Assembly (NCBI GenBank): GCA_011524425.1
Contig: WTKI01000270.1
Coordinates: forward strand, 1 to 5,714
Reading direction: 5' to 3'
Source of the DNA: Altererythrobacter sp.
GTDB lineage: Bacteria; Pseudomonadota; Alphaproteobacteria; Sphingomonadales; Sphingomonadaceae
DNA: 5,714 bases
The notes under the pieces are model-generated. The model saw nothing but the letters and a program-made list of their open reading frames with translations. It was not told where the DNA came from and searched no databases. Positions 1 to 5,714 of the stretch are shown piece by piece (within the stretch, counting starts at the first letter, position 1; every line of letters starts with the position of its first letter). Both the position numbers and the translations under genes were made by a program.

Positions 1-1968
1 TTCGGGCGCAAAGCGAGAAATAGGGTATGGAGCGGTGTCCAGCAGCCACTGTCTTTGCGTGTCGCAATGTTTGAACGCGATGCGGGCGGTGCAACTGGCC
101 AGGTGGTTGCAAAGGCTATGGTAACGGCATTAGTGGCGGCAGGAGGCAAGGCGGTAAATGCCAGAGGCAGCGCGTCCAACCCCGGCTCCAGCAGGTTGGC
201 CAATGCCGCTGGGAGCTCTGAAATTCCCAATCGAAATGGTTCGGTGCTGCGGGAGGACGAAAAGGCAGAGCCAGGTTTTGTTGCTCAGCTGGGCAGAGGC
301 GTCACCAACACCTTTGGTTTGTCGCATGATCTGCTCGGTTACGATCGCCAGATCTTCGGACGAAGCGACTGGTCGAGCAAACCGACTTATCAGGAACGCG
401 ATATCCGTTACCACTTTCATACAAACCATCGGGCGAACGGCGTCAATTGCAGAGCCTATTTCCTGATCGAGCGAGGAGCAGAAGTTAATCAACCTCAGCG
501 TGCGCCTGAACCTAACAGGATTGCGCAAGCACCTCGTCCGAGTGAATATGCCGAGCCGAACCTCGGTCCATATCAAGGTCCCGTTCCAGACCCATATAGG
601 CAGCCTGGGCCCGATGAACCGCAAGGCCCGCCACCGTATGAGGAATTGCCTCCACCGCCACCGCCACCGGTCTATGTTCCGCCGCCTCCTCCTCCTGAGC
701 CGGATTGGTTCAGAGTTCGCTTCAAGAACAGTTGCGATGTCCCGATTTCAATGAGCTATGTTTACAACAACCCTTCTCGCGGCTGGGTGAAGCGAGGATG
801 GGCGAACTTCGATCCGGGAGAGAGTGCCGCGATGGAAGGAAATACTCTGACGCCAGAAATTTTCATCTACACTTCCAAAGGACGGGTTGCGGGTTCTTTC
901 GATCCTGAAGTGATAAATCTGTCAGTGCGTAAGGAAGGTTTTGACGTTGATCACGATACCAGTTTTCGCGGTGATCAAGGTGCACGTTTGGTGCCTTACA
1001 GCGTGCATGTATTAAGCGATATTTCCGGCACGGAACTGGTTGCCATCCGTGATTGTACTGAATGGGTTGCCGGAAAACTACTGTCTCCACAGCAGATCGC
1101 GGATCAAAAGCAGGCAGCCTGGGAAGCGCAGATCGATAAGCGCAGTCGCGAGAGCACCAATCTCATCGTAGCAACTTTTCATGGCGATATCGCTTTGATG
1201 CGCCGGGCAATCGATGAAGGGGCCAATATCAATATTCGCAACTATAGCCTGGGCGCTGGTATCACACCGCTACATATCGCAGCGCAGCGATTTGACGGGG
1301 CAGCTATCGACTTACTGCTGGATAAAGGGGCGGACGCGACCAGGTTGAGTAATTTGAATGAAACGCCGTTCATTTCTGCGTTGAAAAGCTACAATGACGA
1401 TGCGTTGTTCGATGATTTTCCAAGACAGGCTTTTGCGCGTTTGGCGAAAGCGGGTGCGGACCCCAATCAGAAGCCCAAGAACGGGTCGATAGCGCTTGAA
1501 CGTCTTTTATCCTCTTATACGCCGGATAGCTTCGCGAAAATTGTGGCGAACCGCAAGAAGGCGCCGAAAGCGGATAGCGACATGTTCAGCTTTCTTGCTG
1601 CGCGCACGCAGACAAACCTCGATGCTGTCCATACGAATGGCCGCTACACCGCATTGCATTATGCGGCTATTGCCGGGCATCGACCTTTGGCTGAAGCGCT
1701 GCTGAAGAATGGCGCTAACCCGCATATCCGCGATGCGACGGGCAAATTCCCGCGCGATTATGCTGAGGCTTGGTCAAAGGGTTTTGCAGAGCTTTTTGGG
1801 CCGCTGCCCCCGCCAGAGCCTGCGCCAGTGGTCGAGGCCGAGCAAGTCACAAAGTCACAACCCGCATTAGCGCCTAAGCCGGTTGATCCCAAAGTCTTGG
1901 CTGAAAGGTGCCGGCAATTGGTCGCCAATGGGATGGCCAAGGCGGATGATTGCCCAGGCTCAAACTAA
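1..1968 (+). CDS. DUF1036-like domain / ankyrin repeat protein, 5' end uncertain or outside window
   Basis: The frame is open from base 1 to the TAA at 1966-1968. In-window starts are TTG at 55, ATG at 67 and ATG at 118; none has a convincing Shine-Dalgarno site and none gives a clear signal peptide, so the true start is probably upstream. Numbering from the TTG at 55 (637 residues): 1-145 is unrecognised; 147-217 is rich in Pro and ends in two proline runs; 218-335 resembles DUF1036 (an FKNSCDVPISMSY strand, then GWVKRGWANFDPGES, matching the family's N-x-(T/C) ... GW-x3-GW ... PGE pattern). Ankyrin-like repeats follow at about 367-398, 402-433 (TPLHIAA, LLLDKGAD), 436-472 and 529-560 (TALHYAA, LLKNGANP), with a diverged stretch between; a Pro/Ala-rich tail ends in a segment with Cys619 and Cys633. 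Ankyrin repeats normally bind proteins. Cys227 and Cys334 could pair if the protein is exported, but location is not shown. No enzymatic motif is seen. Coding and the ankyrin call are secure, DUF1036 fairly so, and the role is unknown. Confidence 0.85.
   Translation, partial: FGRKARNRVWSGVQQPLSLRVAMFERDAGGATGQVVAKAMVTALVAAGGKAVNARGSASNPGSSRLANAAGSSEIPNRNGSVLREDEKAEPGFVAQLGRGVTNTFGLSHDLLGYDRQIFGRSDWSSKPTYQERDIRYHFHTNHRANGVNCRAYFLIERGAEVNQPQRAPEPNRIAQAPRPSEYAEPNLGPYQGPVPDPYRQPGPDEPQGPPPYEELPPPPPPPVYVPPPPPPEPDWFRVRFKNSCDVPISMSYVYNNPSRGWVKRGWANFDPGESAAMEGNTLTPEIFIYTSKGRVAGSFDPEVINLSVRKEGFDVDHDTSFRGDQGARLVPYSVHVLSDISGTELVAIRDCTEWVAGKLLSPQQIADQKQAAWEAQIDKRSRESTNLIVATFHGDIALMRRAIDEGANINIRNYSLGAGITPLHIAAQRFDGAAIDLLLDKGADATRLSNLNETPFISALKSYNDDALFDDFPRQAFARLAKAGADPNQKPKNGSIALERLLSSYTPDSFAKIVANRKKAPKADSDMFSFLAARTQTNLDAVHTNGRYTALHYAAIAGHRPLAEALLKNGANPHIRDATGKFPRDYAEAWSKGFAELFGPLPPPEPAPVVEAEQVTKSQPALAPKPVDPKVLAERCRQLVANGMAKADDCPGSN
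649..696 (+). repeat. proline-codon low-complexity tract (linker)
   Basis: Two runs of CCN codons encode seven and six consecutive prolines, separated by VYV. The tract lies just before the DUF1036-like domain of the ankyrin protein and is best read as a stiff inter-domain spacer. Variation in repeat number between strains would be plausible but cannot be seen here. Confidence 0.75.
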
Positions 1969-2042
1969 ACCTGTGATGAACCAGGCAAAGGCCAAAATAG
2001 GGCTTTCACGGTATTTAGCATTTGAGGGCTTGAGCATAGTCT

Positions 2043-2078
2043 AAAACTCGCAGGCAGGGATAGCCCTGTTGAGTTTTT
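2043..2078 (+). terminator. terminator-like hairpin in the leader of the MliC-like gene
   Basis: AAAACTC (2043-2049) is exactly complementary to GAGTTTT (2071-2077). Inside it CAGGG (2055-2059) pairs with CCCTG (2064-2068) around an ATAG loop, and GG (2053-2054) can form wobble pairs with TT (2069-2070), leaving a three-base bulge GCA (2050-2052). A T-run occupies 2074-2078, with an A-run on the opposite arm. This is the form of an intrinsic terminator, 75 bases after the stop of the ankyrin gene. It ends 19 bases before the next start codon, so it may also act as an attenuator for that gene. Folding was done by eye. Confidence 0.5.
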
Positions 2079-2086
2079 GCACTGCT

Positions 2087-2093
2087 GGAGAAG
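2087..2093 (+). promoter_or_regulatory. ribosome binding site that sets the start at ATG 2098
   Basis: GGAGAAG lies four bases before the ATG at 2098 (seven bases from the GGAG core). It supports that ATG over the TTG at 2077, which would put seven extra residues in front of a clean signal peptide and would begin inside the T-run of the preceding hairpin. Confidence 0.7.
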
Positions 2094-2097
2094 CCTC

Positions 2098-3408
2098 ATG
2101 AAGCATCTGGTATCTGGAATATCAAGCCTGGCGTTGATGTTTGGCACACTGCCTTCGATTGCCTTAGCTGAAAGGCAAGATGCCGAGACACCGATCCAAT
2201 ACGAGTGCGCCAATGGTATGATATTGGCGGTGTCATACATGGCTGTGCGCGGTCATAGCGCCATAGAGATCGAATTTCCCAATGGCCGGGAAGCGGGTGT
2301 GACGGCCAAGAGCTTGCTGCCTGAAACTCAAACCGGCAGCGGGGTGCGCTACGCGTCGGATATCACTGAGTTACACGTCAAAGGTGACACAGCGCGCTTC
2401 GCCACGGCTGCATCTGCAAAATCGGAGGCGATCCCAAGCGTTGAATGTATGCGCTCGGGTGCTGCGGAGGAACCGGGTCCGATCGCGCAGGCGGCTAAGG
2501 CAGGTAAGTACTTCATTGATAGCGGCCACACCGCTGCATACTTTGAAGCGGAAGCTATATGCTTCGGACCGGATGCCAGAGGATATCTTGGCATCAATCG
2601 TGCCGATGGTGAAAACCGGGCGGTGACTTACAACGGCAGAGGCGCCAAGCAGGCTGAAGTAGGGCCGGTGGATGCGGGAATGGGGCAACGCAGATACCAG
2701 CTGACTTTGATCGAGGATCAGGACCAGCAAGCTACTCTTCACTTCATCTCGCCAGGCATGCGCGAGCCAGATCAGCCCAGTGCGACTGCCGGGTTGATGT
2801 CGATCAGTCAGAAAGGTGACAAAGTCGATTGCGTTGACAATGACCGCATCGTTTATGTCGGTAATGGCAATAATCTTGGCCTCTCGATTGCAGCAGAAGA
2901 AGACGGTTTGGCGCTGTCAATTTTCGGCCAGTACGCCGACCCAGTGTGGCAGGATATGAAACGCGGATATGTCTCAATCGATGAGGACGAAACAGTTTTT
3001 CACTTTTTCGACGGCGCCTCGTACACGCGGGTTGAAACCAGCCATCATGGTGTCTCAGATGTTGCTGAGGATGGCCGCATTCGAACGAGGAATTGGAATA
3101 TCCAAACTCCCAGCGCGCAGAGGTATCAATGGCCAGAGGCATACTTTGTGGCAGATACAGGCGTTCTTGCTGCTTATGCACCGACGCTGAGCGTTGAGAC
3201 CTCTAATCTGCTGAAAAACCTGTCGATCTGCAATCATCTCGCCGGTGAGGCGAGCGAGAATGCAGAACGCAATGCCCAGATCATGGCACGATGGGACGCG
3301 ATCAATTGTGATGGAGTGCCTGATGCCTATGACAAGGCGATAAGTGATATGGACAAGGAGTCTTCGATCCGTCCATATCTGGAGTCAAACTCGCCAGTCT
3401 GGATCTGA
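2098..3408 (+). CDS. secreted protein with N-terminal MliC/PliC-like lysozyme-inhibitor domain and long unknown C-terminal region
   Basis: Predicted product is 436 residues. Residues 1-24 form a Sec signal peptide (basic MKH, hydrophobic core, ALA before Glu25) without a lipobox Cys, so the protein is probably soluble in the periplasm or secreted. Residues 33-118 resemble the MliC/PliC family: YEC at 35-37 followed by G40, a PNG turn at 61-63, the SGVRY motif at 81-85, VKGDTA at 94-99 and a closing VEC at 115-117. Ser81 and Lys95 are 14 residues apart, the same spacing I recall for the two inhibitory residues of Pseudomonas MliC; Cys37 and Cys117 would form the family disulfide. The Tyr and Thr of the usual YxxxTKG motif are replaced. 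Known family members are roughly 100-160 residues, so the extra ~310 residues are unusual and unrecognised. They carry Cys155, Cys245, Cys378 and Cys404, and a CNHLAGE segment at 378-384 followed by a charged helix. Inhibition of C-type lysozyme is inferred, not shown. Confidence 0.85.
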   Translation: MKHLVSGISSLALMFGTLPSIALAERQDAETPIQYECANGMILAVSYMAVRGHSAIEIEFPNGREAGVTAKSLLPETQTGSGVRYASDITELHVKGDTARFATAASAKSEAIPSVECMRSGAAEEPGPIAQAAKAGKYFIDSGHTAAYFEAEAICFGPDARGYLGINRADGENRAVTYNGRGAKQAEVGPVDAGMGQRRYQLTLIEDQDQQATLHFISPGMREPDQPSATAGLMSISQKGDKVDCVDNDRIVYVGNGNNLGLSIAAEEDGLALSIFGQYADPVWQDMKRGYVSIDEDETVFHFFDGASYTRVETSHHGVSDVAEDGRIRTRNWNIQTPSAQRYQWPEAYFVADTGVLAAYAPTLSVETSNLLKNLSICNHLAGEASENAERNAQIMARWDAINCDGVPDAYDKAISDMDKESSIRPYLESNSPVWI

Positions 3409-3410
3409 AC

Positions 3411-3433
3411 TGCGAGGCTCTGGTTAGCTCGCA
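3411..3433 (+). terminator. stem-loop just after the MliC-like gene, possible terminator
   Basis: TGCGAG (3411-3416) and CTCGCA (3428-3433) are perfectly complementary. Two further pairs (CT 3418-3419 with AG 3426-3427) form past a bulged G. The stem starts two bases after the stop codon. There is no T-run after it, so it is not a classic intrinsic terminator; it might protect an mRNA 3' end or be chance. Confidence 0.3.
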
Positions 3434-3523
3434 ATATCGGCTAAACAAGAATACTGGTCAGCACTCAAAGTTCGCACTAATGTCTCGCCAGCGTCACTAT
3501 ATCGCGGCGCCGGTTGGGACGAG

Positions 3524-4165
3524 GTGCTAGGGGCATTGAGCGTCAAGATCATCATAGCGGATGACCACCCTTTCTTGCGCCAGGGGATGAGATCCCTGTT
3601 GGCGCAGGACCAGCGTTTCGACATTGTCGGTGAAGCGCGCGACGGGCTGGAATTGGTTGCTCTTATGAAGCAGCTTCGGCCCGAGCTTTTGATCACCGAT
3701 ATAGCGATGCCTCACATGACAGGATTGGAGGCTATCGTCGAAACCGAGCGCTGGTGCCCCGACTGCAAGACCATTGTGGTGACAGGATTGACCGGGCGCG
3801 GGCTAATCTCTCAGATTGATCAAACAGGCGTAGCCGGCATTTTCTTGAAGTCCGATCCGGTCGAGCAGATCAGAACAGCAATCGACCCGATCCTGGAAGG
3901 TAAAGCTGTGCGGTCCGGTTCTGTGCTTGCGATCCTTAATGAAGAAAACACTTCTAACACGCTTACCGGACGTGAGGTGCAAGTTCTGATGGGTATCGCG
4001 AGGGGTGAGAACAACGCGATCATCGCAGAGCGCCTTGGTATCAGCGCCAGCACTGTCGACAAGCACCGCACCAATATGATGCGTAAGCTGGAAGTTCACT
4101 CCGCTGCAGAGCTGTTAGCCATAGCAGTGCGCGATGGCCTGCTGGATACGTCAAAGACGACTTAG
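3524..4165 (+). CDS. NarL/FixJ-family two-component response regulator
   Basis: A 213-residue protein with a receiver domain at about 7-125 and a LuxR-type helix-turn-helix at about 145-207. The receiver has the acidic pair Asp13-Asp14, phosphoacceptor Asp59 in LLITDIAMP, Thr87 at the end of strand 4 and Lys109 in FLKSDP, so it should be phosphorylatable. The output domain shows LTGREVQVL at 147-155, then AIIAERLGIS and STVDKHRTNMMRKLEV, which carries the recognition helix. Length and layout are typical of the family; phosphorylation normally promotes dimerisation and DNA binding. The start is uncertain: GTG 3524 is the longest form, while TTG 3536 gives MSVKIIIADDHP, the usual beginning for these proteins, with AGGGG close before it. 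The gene is tail-to-tail with the histidine kinase, its likely partner. Target genes are unknown. Confidence 0.93.
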   Translation: MLGALSVKIIIADDHPFLRQGMRSLLAQDQRFDIVGEARDGLELVALMKQLRPELLITDIAMPHMTGLEAIVETERWCPDCKTIVVTGLTGRGLISQIDQTGVAGIFLKSDPVEQIRTAIDPILEGKAVRSGSVLAILNEENTSNTLTGREVQVLMGIARGENNAIIAERLGISASTVDKHRTNMMRKLEVHSAAELLAIAVRDGLLDTSKTT

Positions 4166-4202
4166 ACTTCTGGCGACGAACCGAGCTTTGTCCCGTGCGG
4201 AG

Positions 4203-5714
4203 TTATTCGATCAAAGGCAGCAGAAGCTTTGCATGTGTGCCTTTCCCAAGCTCTGTGTCTAGCCGCCATTCTCCCCCAAGCTTTTCTGCAAGCTCTGCAA
4301 CAATTGAAAGCCCCAGACCTTTGCCCATTGGGTTTTGAGCTGAGGCTTGCTCTCCGCGCTGCTCGCGAGCAGAAATTCTTGTGAGCTGGGGGTCGTCGAT
4401 CCCGCAGCCATCATCTATCACTTCGAGCATCAATCCATCACTTGCCTGTCGAGCAACCAAAGAGATTTTCGAAGCGCCTGAGTAAGCAATCGCATTGCTT
4501 ACAAAATTGCTTAGAACTCGCAGAACTTCCGCAGTTCCGCTTCCGATTTTTGCGTCGGACGGCACGACCTCCAAGACCATGCCAGCTGCCTGTGCGTCCT
4601 CTGCAAAAATTGTCGCGACGGTGTCGAGAACGCGCTGGGCCGGGGTGTGCTCATCTTTCAGCTTGGCAGCATTACTAGCTTCCAACGCTTGAAGCAGATT
4701 ATTCTCAACTAATGTCTCCATATAGGTGAGAGAGGCTTCAGCCTGGCTTAGCTCTTCTGTTTCCGGCTTTGGATTAGAGGCCATTTTGAGAATGGTTGAA
4801 CGAAGGGCAAACAACGGTTGGCGCAAGTCATGCGTTGTATCTGCCACCAGTTTGCTGGAATTTTCAGCGGTTGCCTGCGCCGCCGCATAGCGTTGCTCAA
4901 GTAGCCCGAGCCTACTCCGCAACGAAGCGTTTCGTTCAGCTGCTGCAATTCTGTCTTGCATCAGTTGCTCGCGCTCTCGGCGCCATTCCATAACGACGTT
5001 GAAGCAGGCTATGCCCATCATGACCGCGTCGAAAACCATAGCTGAGCGCATTGTGTCGAGCGTGGCAGCACGGGTGACTTCGAGATCGATCCAATGGGCG
5101 ATAAACGTCACTCCAGAGGCTGCGACAATACCGCTCCAACCCAATACGAATGCAAGGACCGACACACCTTTCTTGGCCAATCCCAACAAGCCTGCAGAGA
5201 GAAAGATGATCGCACTCAACGGGATTGAGACAGTCATCATTTGCTTGATTGGCTCGCCATCAAAAAAGGCCGATGCCGAGATAGTTGCCGCTTGGAAGAA
5301 GATGACAGCAAGCAGGACTTTGTCCAGTCGACGCATGTCTGAACCAGTGTCCAGATAGGCGCGTGTGAACTGGGCTGCAAATATTGTCAGAAGGCCTGCC
5401 AAAGGCAAGGAAGCGTAGCTGTTCCATAAGCCATATTCGCGCCAGAACAGCTGAAATGCATATCCGTCGCGATGGAAAATATAGATTGTCACGCAGCCGG
5501 AATAGAGCAGGTACCACAGGAAAATGCGTGCACGGGTTATAACCAAAGCTAGCAAGCTCGCGAAAATCAGAACGATCATTACGCCGTAAAACGCAAAGTT
5601 TCGGGCCATTTCGCGGCTGGAAAGCGTTGTGAAACTCATGTTGGTCTCAACCGCGAGCGGCATAGCCGTTATGCCGGTTGTGCGATATCTGATCCACACA
5701 GTGCTGTCCGCGAG
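4203..5714 (-). CDS. 7TMR-DISM membrane sensor histidine kinase, 5' end outside window
   Basis: The frame is open through the right edge; the last bases encode LADSTVWIRYRTTG, which looks like the final strands of a 7TMR-DISM extracellular domain, so GTG 5699 is not the real start. Numbering from that GTG (498 residues): seven hydrophobic helices at about 33-54, 58-76, 97-116, 128-147, 155-173, 178-203 and 216-237 form the 7TMR-DISM membrane unit. A charged coiled-coil linker follows at 238-285, then an H-box THDLRQPL with phosphoacceptor His290. The ATPase domain has N-box Asn398/Asn402, G1 DDGCG at 429-433 and G2 GKGLGLSIV at 459-467, ending in a normal LLLPL strand. No receiver domain follows, so this is a simple, non-hybrid kinase. 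7TMR-DISM sensors are thought to bind carbohydrate-like or other small ligands outside the membrane; the ligand here is unknown. The convergent NarL-type regulator is the probable phosphate acceptor. Confidence 0.94.
   Translation of the reverse strand, partial: LADSTVWIRYRTTGITAMPLAVETNMSFTTLSSREMARNFAFYGVMIVLIFASLLALVITRARIFLWYLLYSGCVTIYIFHRDGYAFQLFWREYGLWNSYASLPLAGLLTIFAAQFTRAYLDTGSDMRRLDKVLLAVIFFQAATISASAFFDGEPIKQMMTVSIPLSAIIFLSAGLLGLAKKGVSVLAFVLGWSGIVAASGVTFIAHWIDLEVTRAATLDTMRSAMVFDAVMMGIACFNVVMEWRREREQLMQDRIAAAERNASLRSRLGLLEQRYAAAQATAENSSKLVADTTHDLRQPLFALRSTILKMASNPKPETEELSQAEASLTYMETLVENNLLQALEASNAAKLKDEHTPAQRVLDTVATIFAEDAQAAGMVLEVVPSDAKIGSGTAEVLRVLSNFVSNAIAYSGASKISLVARQASDGLMLEVIDDGCGIDDPQLTRISAREQRGEQASAQNPMGKGLGLSIVAELAEKLGGEWRLDTELGKGTHAKLLLPLIE
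4213..4244. other. inverted repeat inside the 3' end of the kinase gene
   Basis: AAAGGCA (4213-4219) and TGCCTTT (4238-4244) are perfectly complementary, and GCAGA (4220-4224) can pair with TTTGC (4228-4232) inside with one wobble pair. It lies 47 bases beyond the response-regulator stop codon, within the last codons of the kinase. It could end or stabilise the regulator transcript, but there is only a TTT after the stem, and coding constraint or chance is also possible. Confidence 0.3.

Noticed and set aside
55..69. TTG 55 or ATG 67 as the true start of the ankyrin protein
   Set aside because: Neither has a Shine-Dalgarno site, and the frame is open to the window edge, so I left the start undefined.
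130..624. 164-codon open frame on the minus strand
   Set aside because: It lies wholly inside the ankyrin gene on the opposite strand, and its translation shows no domain, signal peptide or plausible composition. The plus-strand frame continues into clear DUF1036-like and ankyrin sequence.
2022..2047. Possible promoter TTGAGG ... TAAAAC before the MliC-like gene
   Set aside because: The spacing between the elements is only 14 bases and the -10 match is poor; the second element is also part of the hairpin arm.
2371..3181. Minus-strand open frames of 123 and 125 codons
   Set aside because: Both are antisense to the secreted MliC-like protein, which has a good RBS, signal peptide and conserved motifs. 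The antisense translations look random.
3471..3503. Possible promoter TTCGCA ... TATATC before the response regulator
   Set aside because: The spacer would be about 21 bases and the -35 match is weak.
3803..4099. Minus-strand open frames of 84 and 98 codons opposite the response regulator
   Set aside because: They overlap an intact receiver and HTH coding sequence and show no recognisable features.
4166..4202. Bidirectional intrinsic terminator between the convergent genes
   Set aside because: The 37-base gap has no stem with a T-run on either strand; the only nearby inverted repeat lies within the kinase coding region.
4442..5358. Plus-strand open frames opposite the kinase (65-119 codons)
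   Set aside because: They are shadows of the kinase; the minus-strand frame encodes seven helices plus all the kinase boxes.

Overview
The window is a moderately GC-rich stretch of a Gram-negative bacterial chromosome. The gene content suggests an alphaproteobacterium, possibly a sphingomonad/Erythrobacter-type organism. This rests on a DUF1036-like domain, a short NarL-type regulator and a 7TMR-DISM sensor kinase with an HDLRQPL H-box. It is an impression from the protein sequences, not a taxonomic result. No mobile element, tRNA, rRNA or CRISPR array is visible.

Left part (1-1968, + strand): a large protein whose reading frame is open through the left edge, so its true start may lie outside the window. 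It has an unrecognised N-terminal region, a proline-rich linker, a DUF1036-like domain and a C-terminal block of degenerate ankyrin repeats. Middle (2098-3408, + strand): a secreted 436-residue protein. Its first ~120 residues after the signal peptide look like a lysozyme inhibitor of the MliC/PliC type, and the ~310-residue remainder is not recognised. Between these two genes sits a terminator-like hairpin with a T-run, placed only 19 bases before the second start codon, which suggests termination or attenuation in the leader.

Right part (3524-5714): a tail-to-tail two-component pair. A NarL/FixJ-type response regulator reads rightwards. A membrane histidine kinase with a 7TMR-DISM seven-helix sensor reads leftwards, and its 5' end is cut by the right edge of the window. 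The two stop codons are 37 bases apart. The likely flow is an extracellular or periplasmic ligand sensed by the kinase, phosphotransfer to Asp59 of the regulator, and DNA binding through the LuxR-type HTH. Whether the two neighbouring envelope proteins are targets is speculation based on adjacency only.

The most unusual items are the MliC/PliC-like domain fused to a large unknown secreted region, the DUF1036-ankyrin architecture, and the hairpin in the leader of the inhibitor-like gene. No complete new system is evident from sequence alone.
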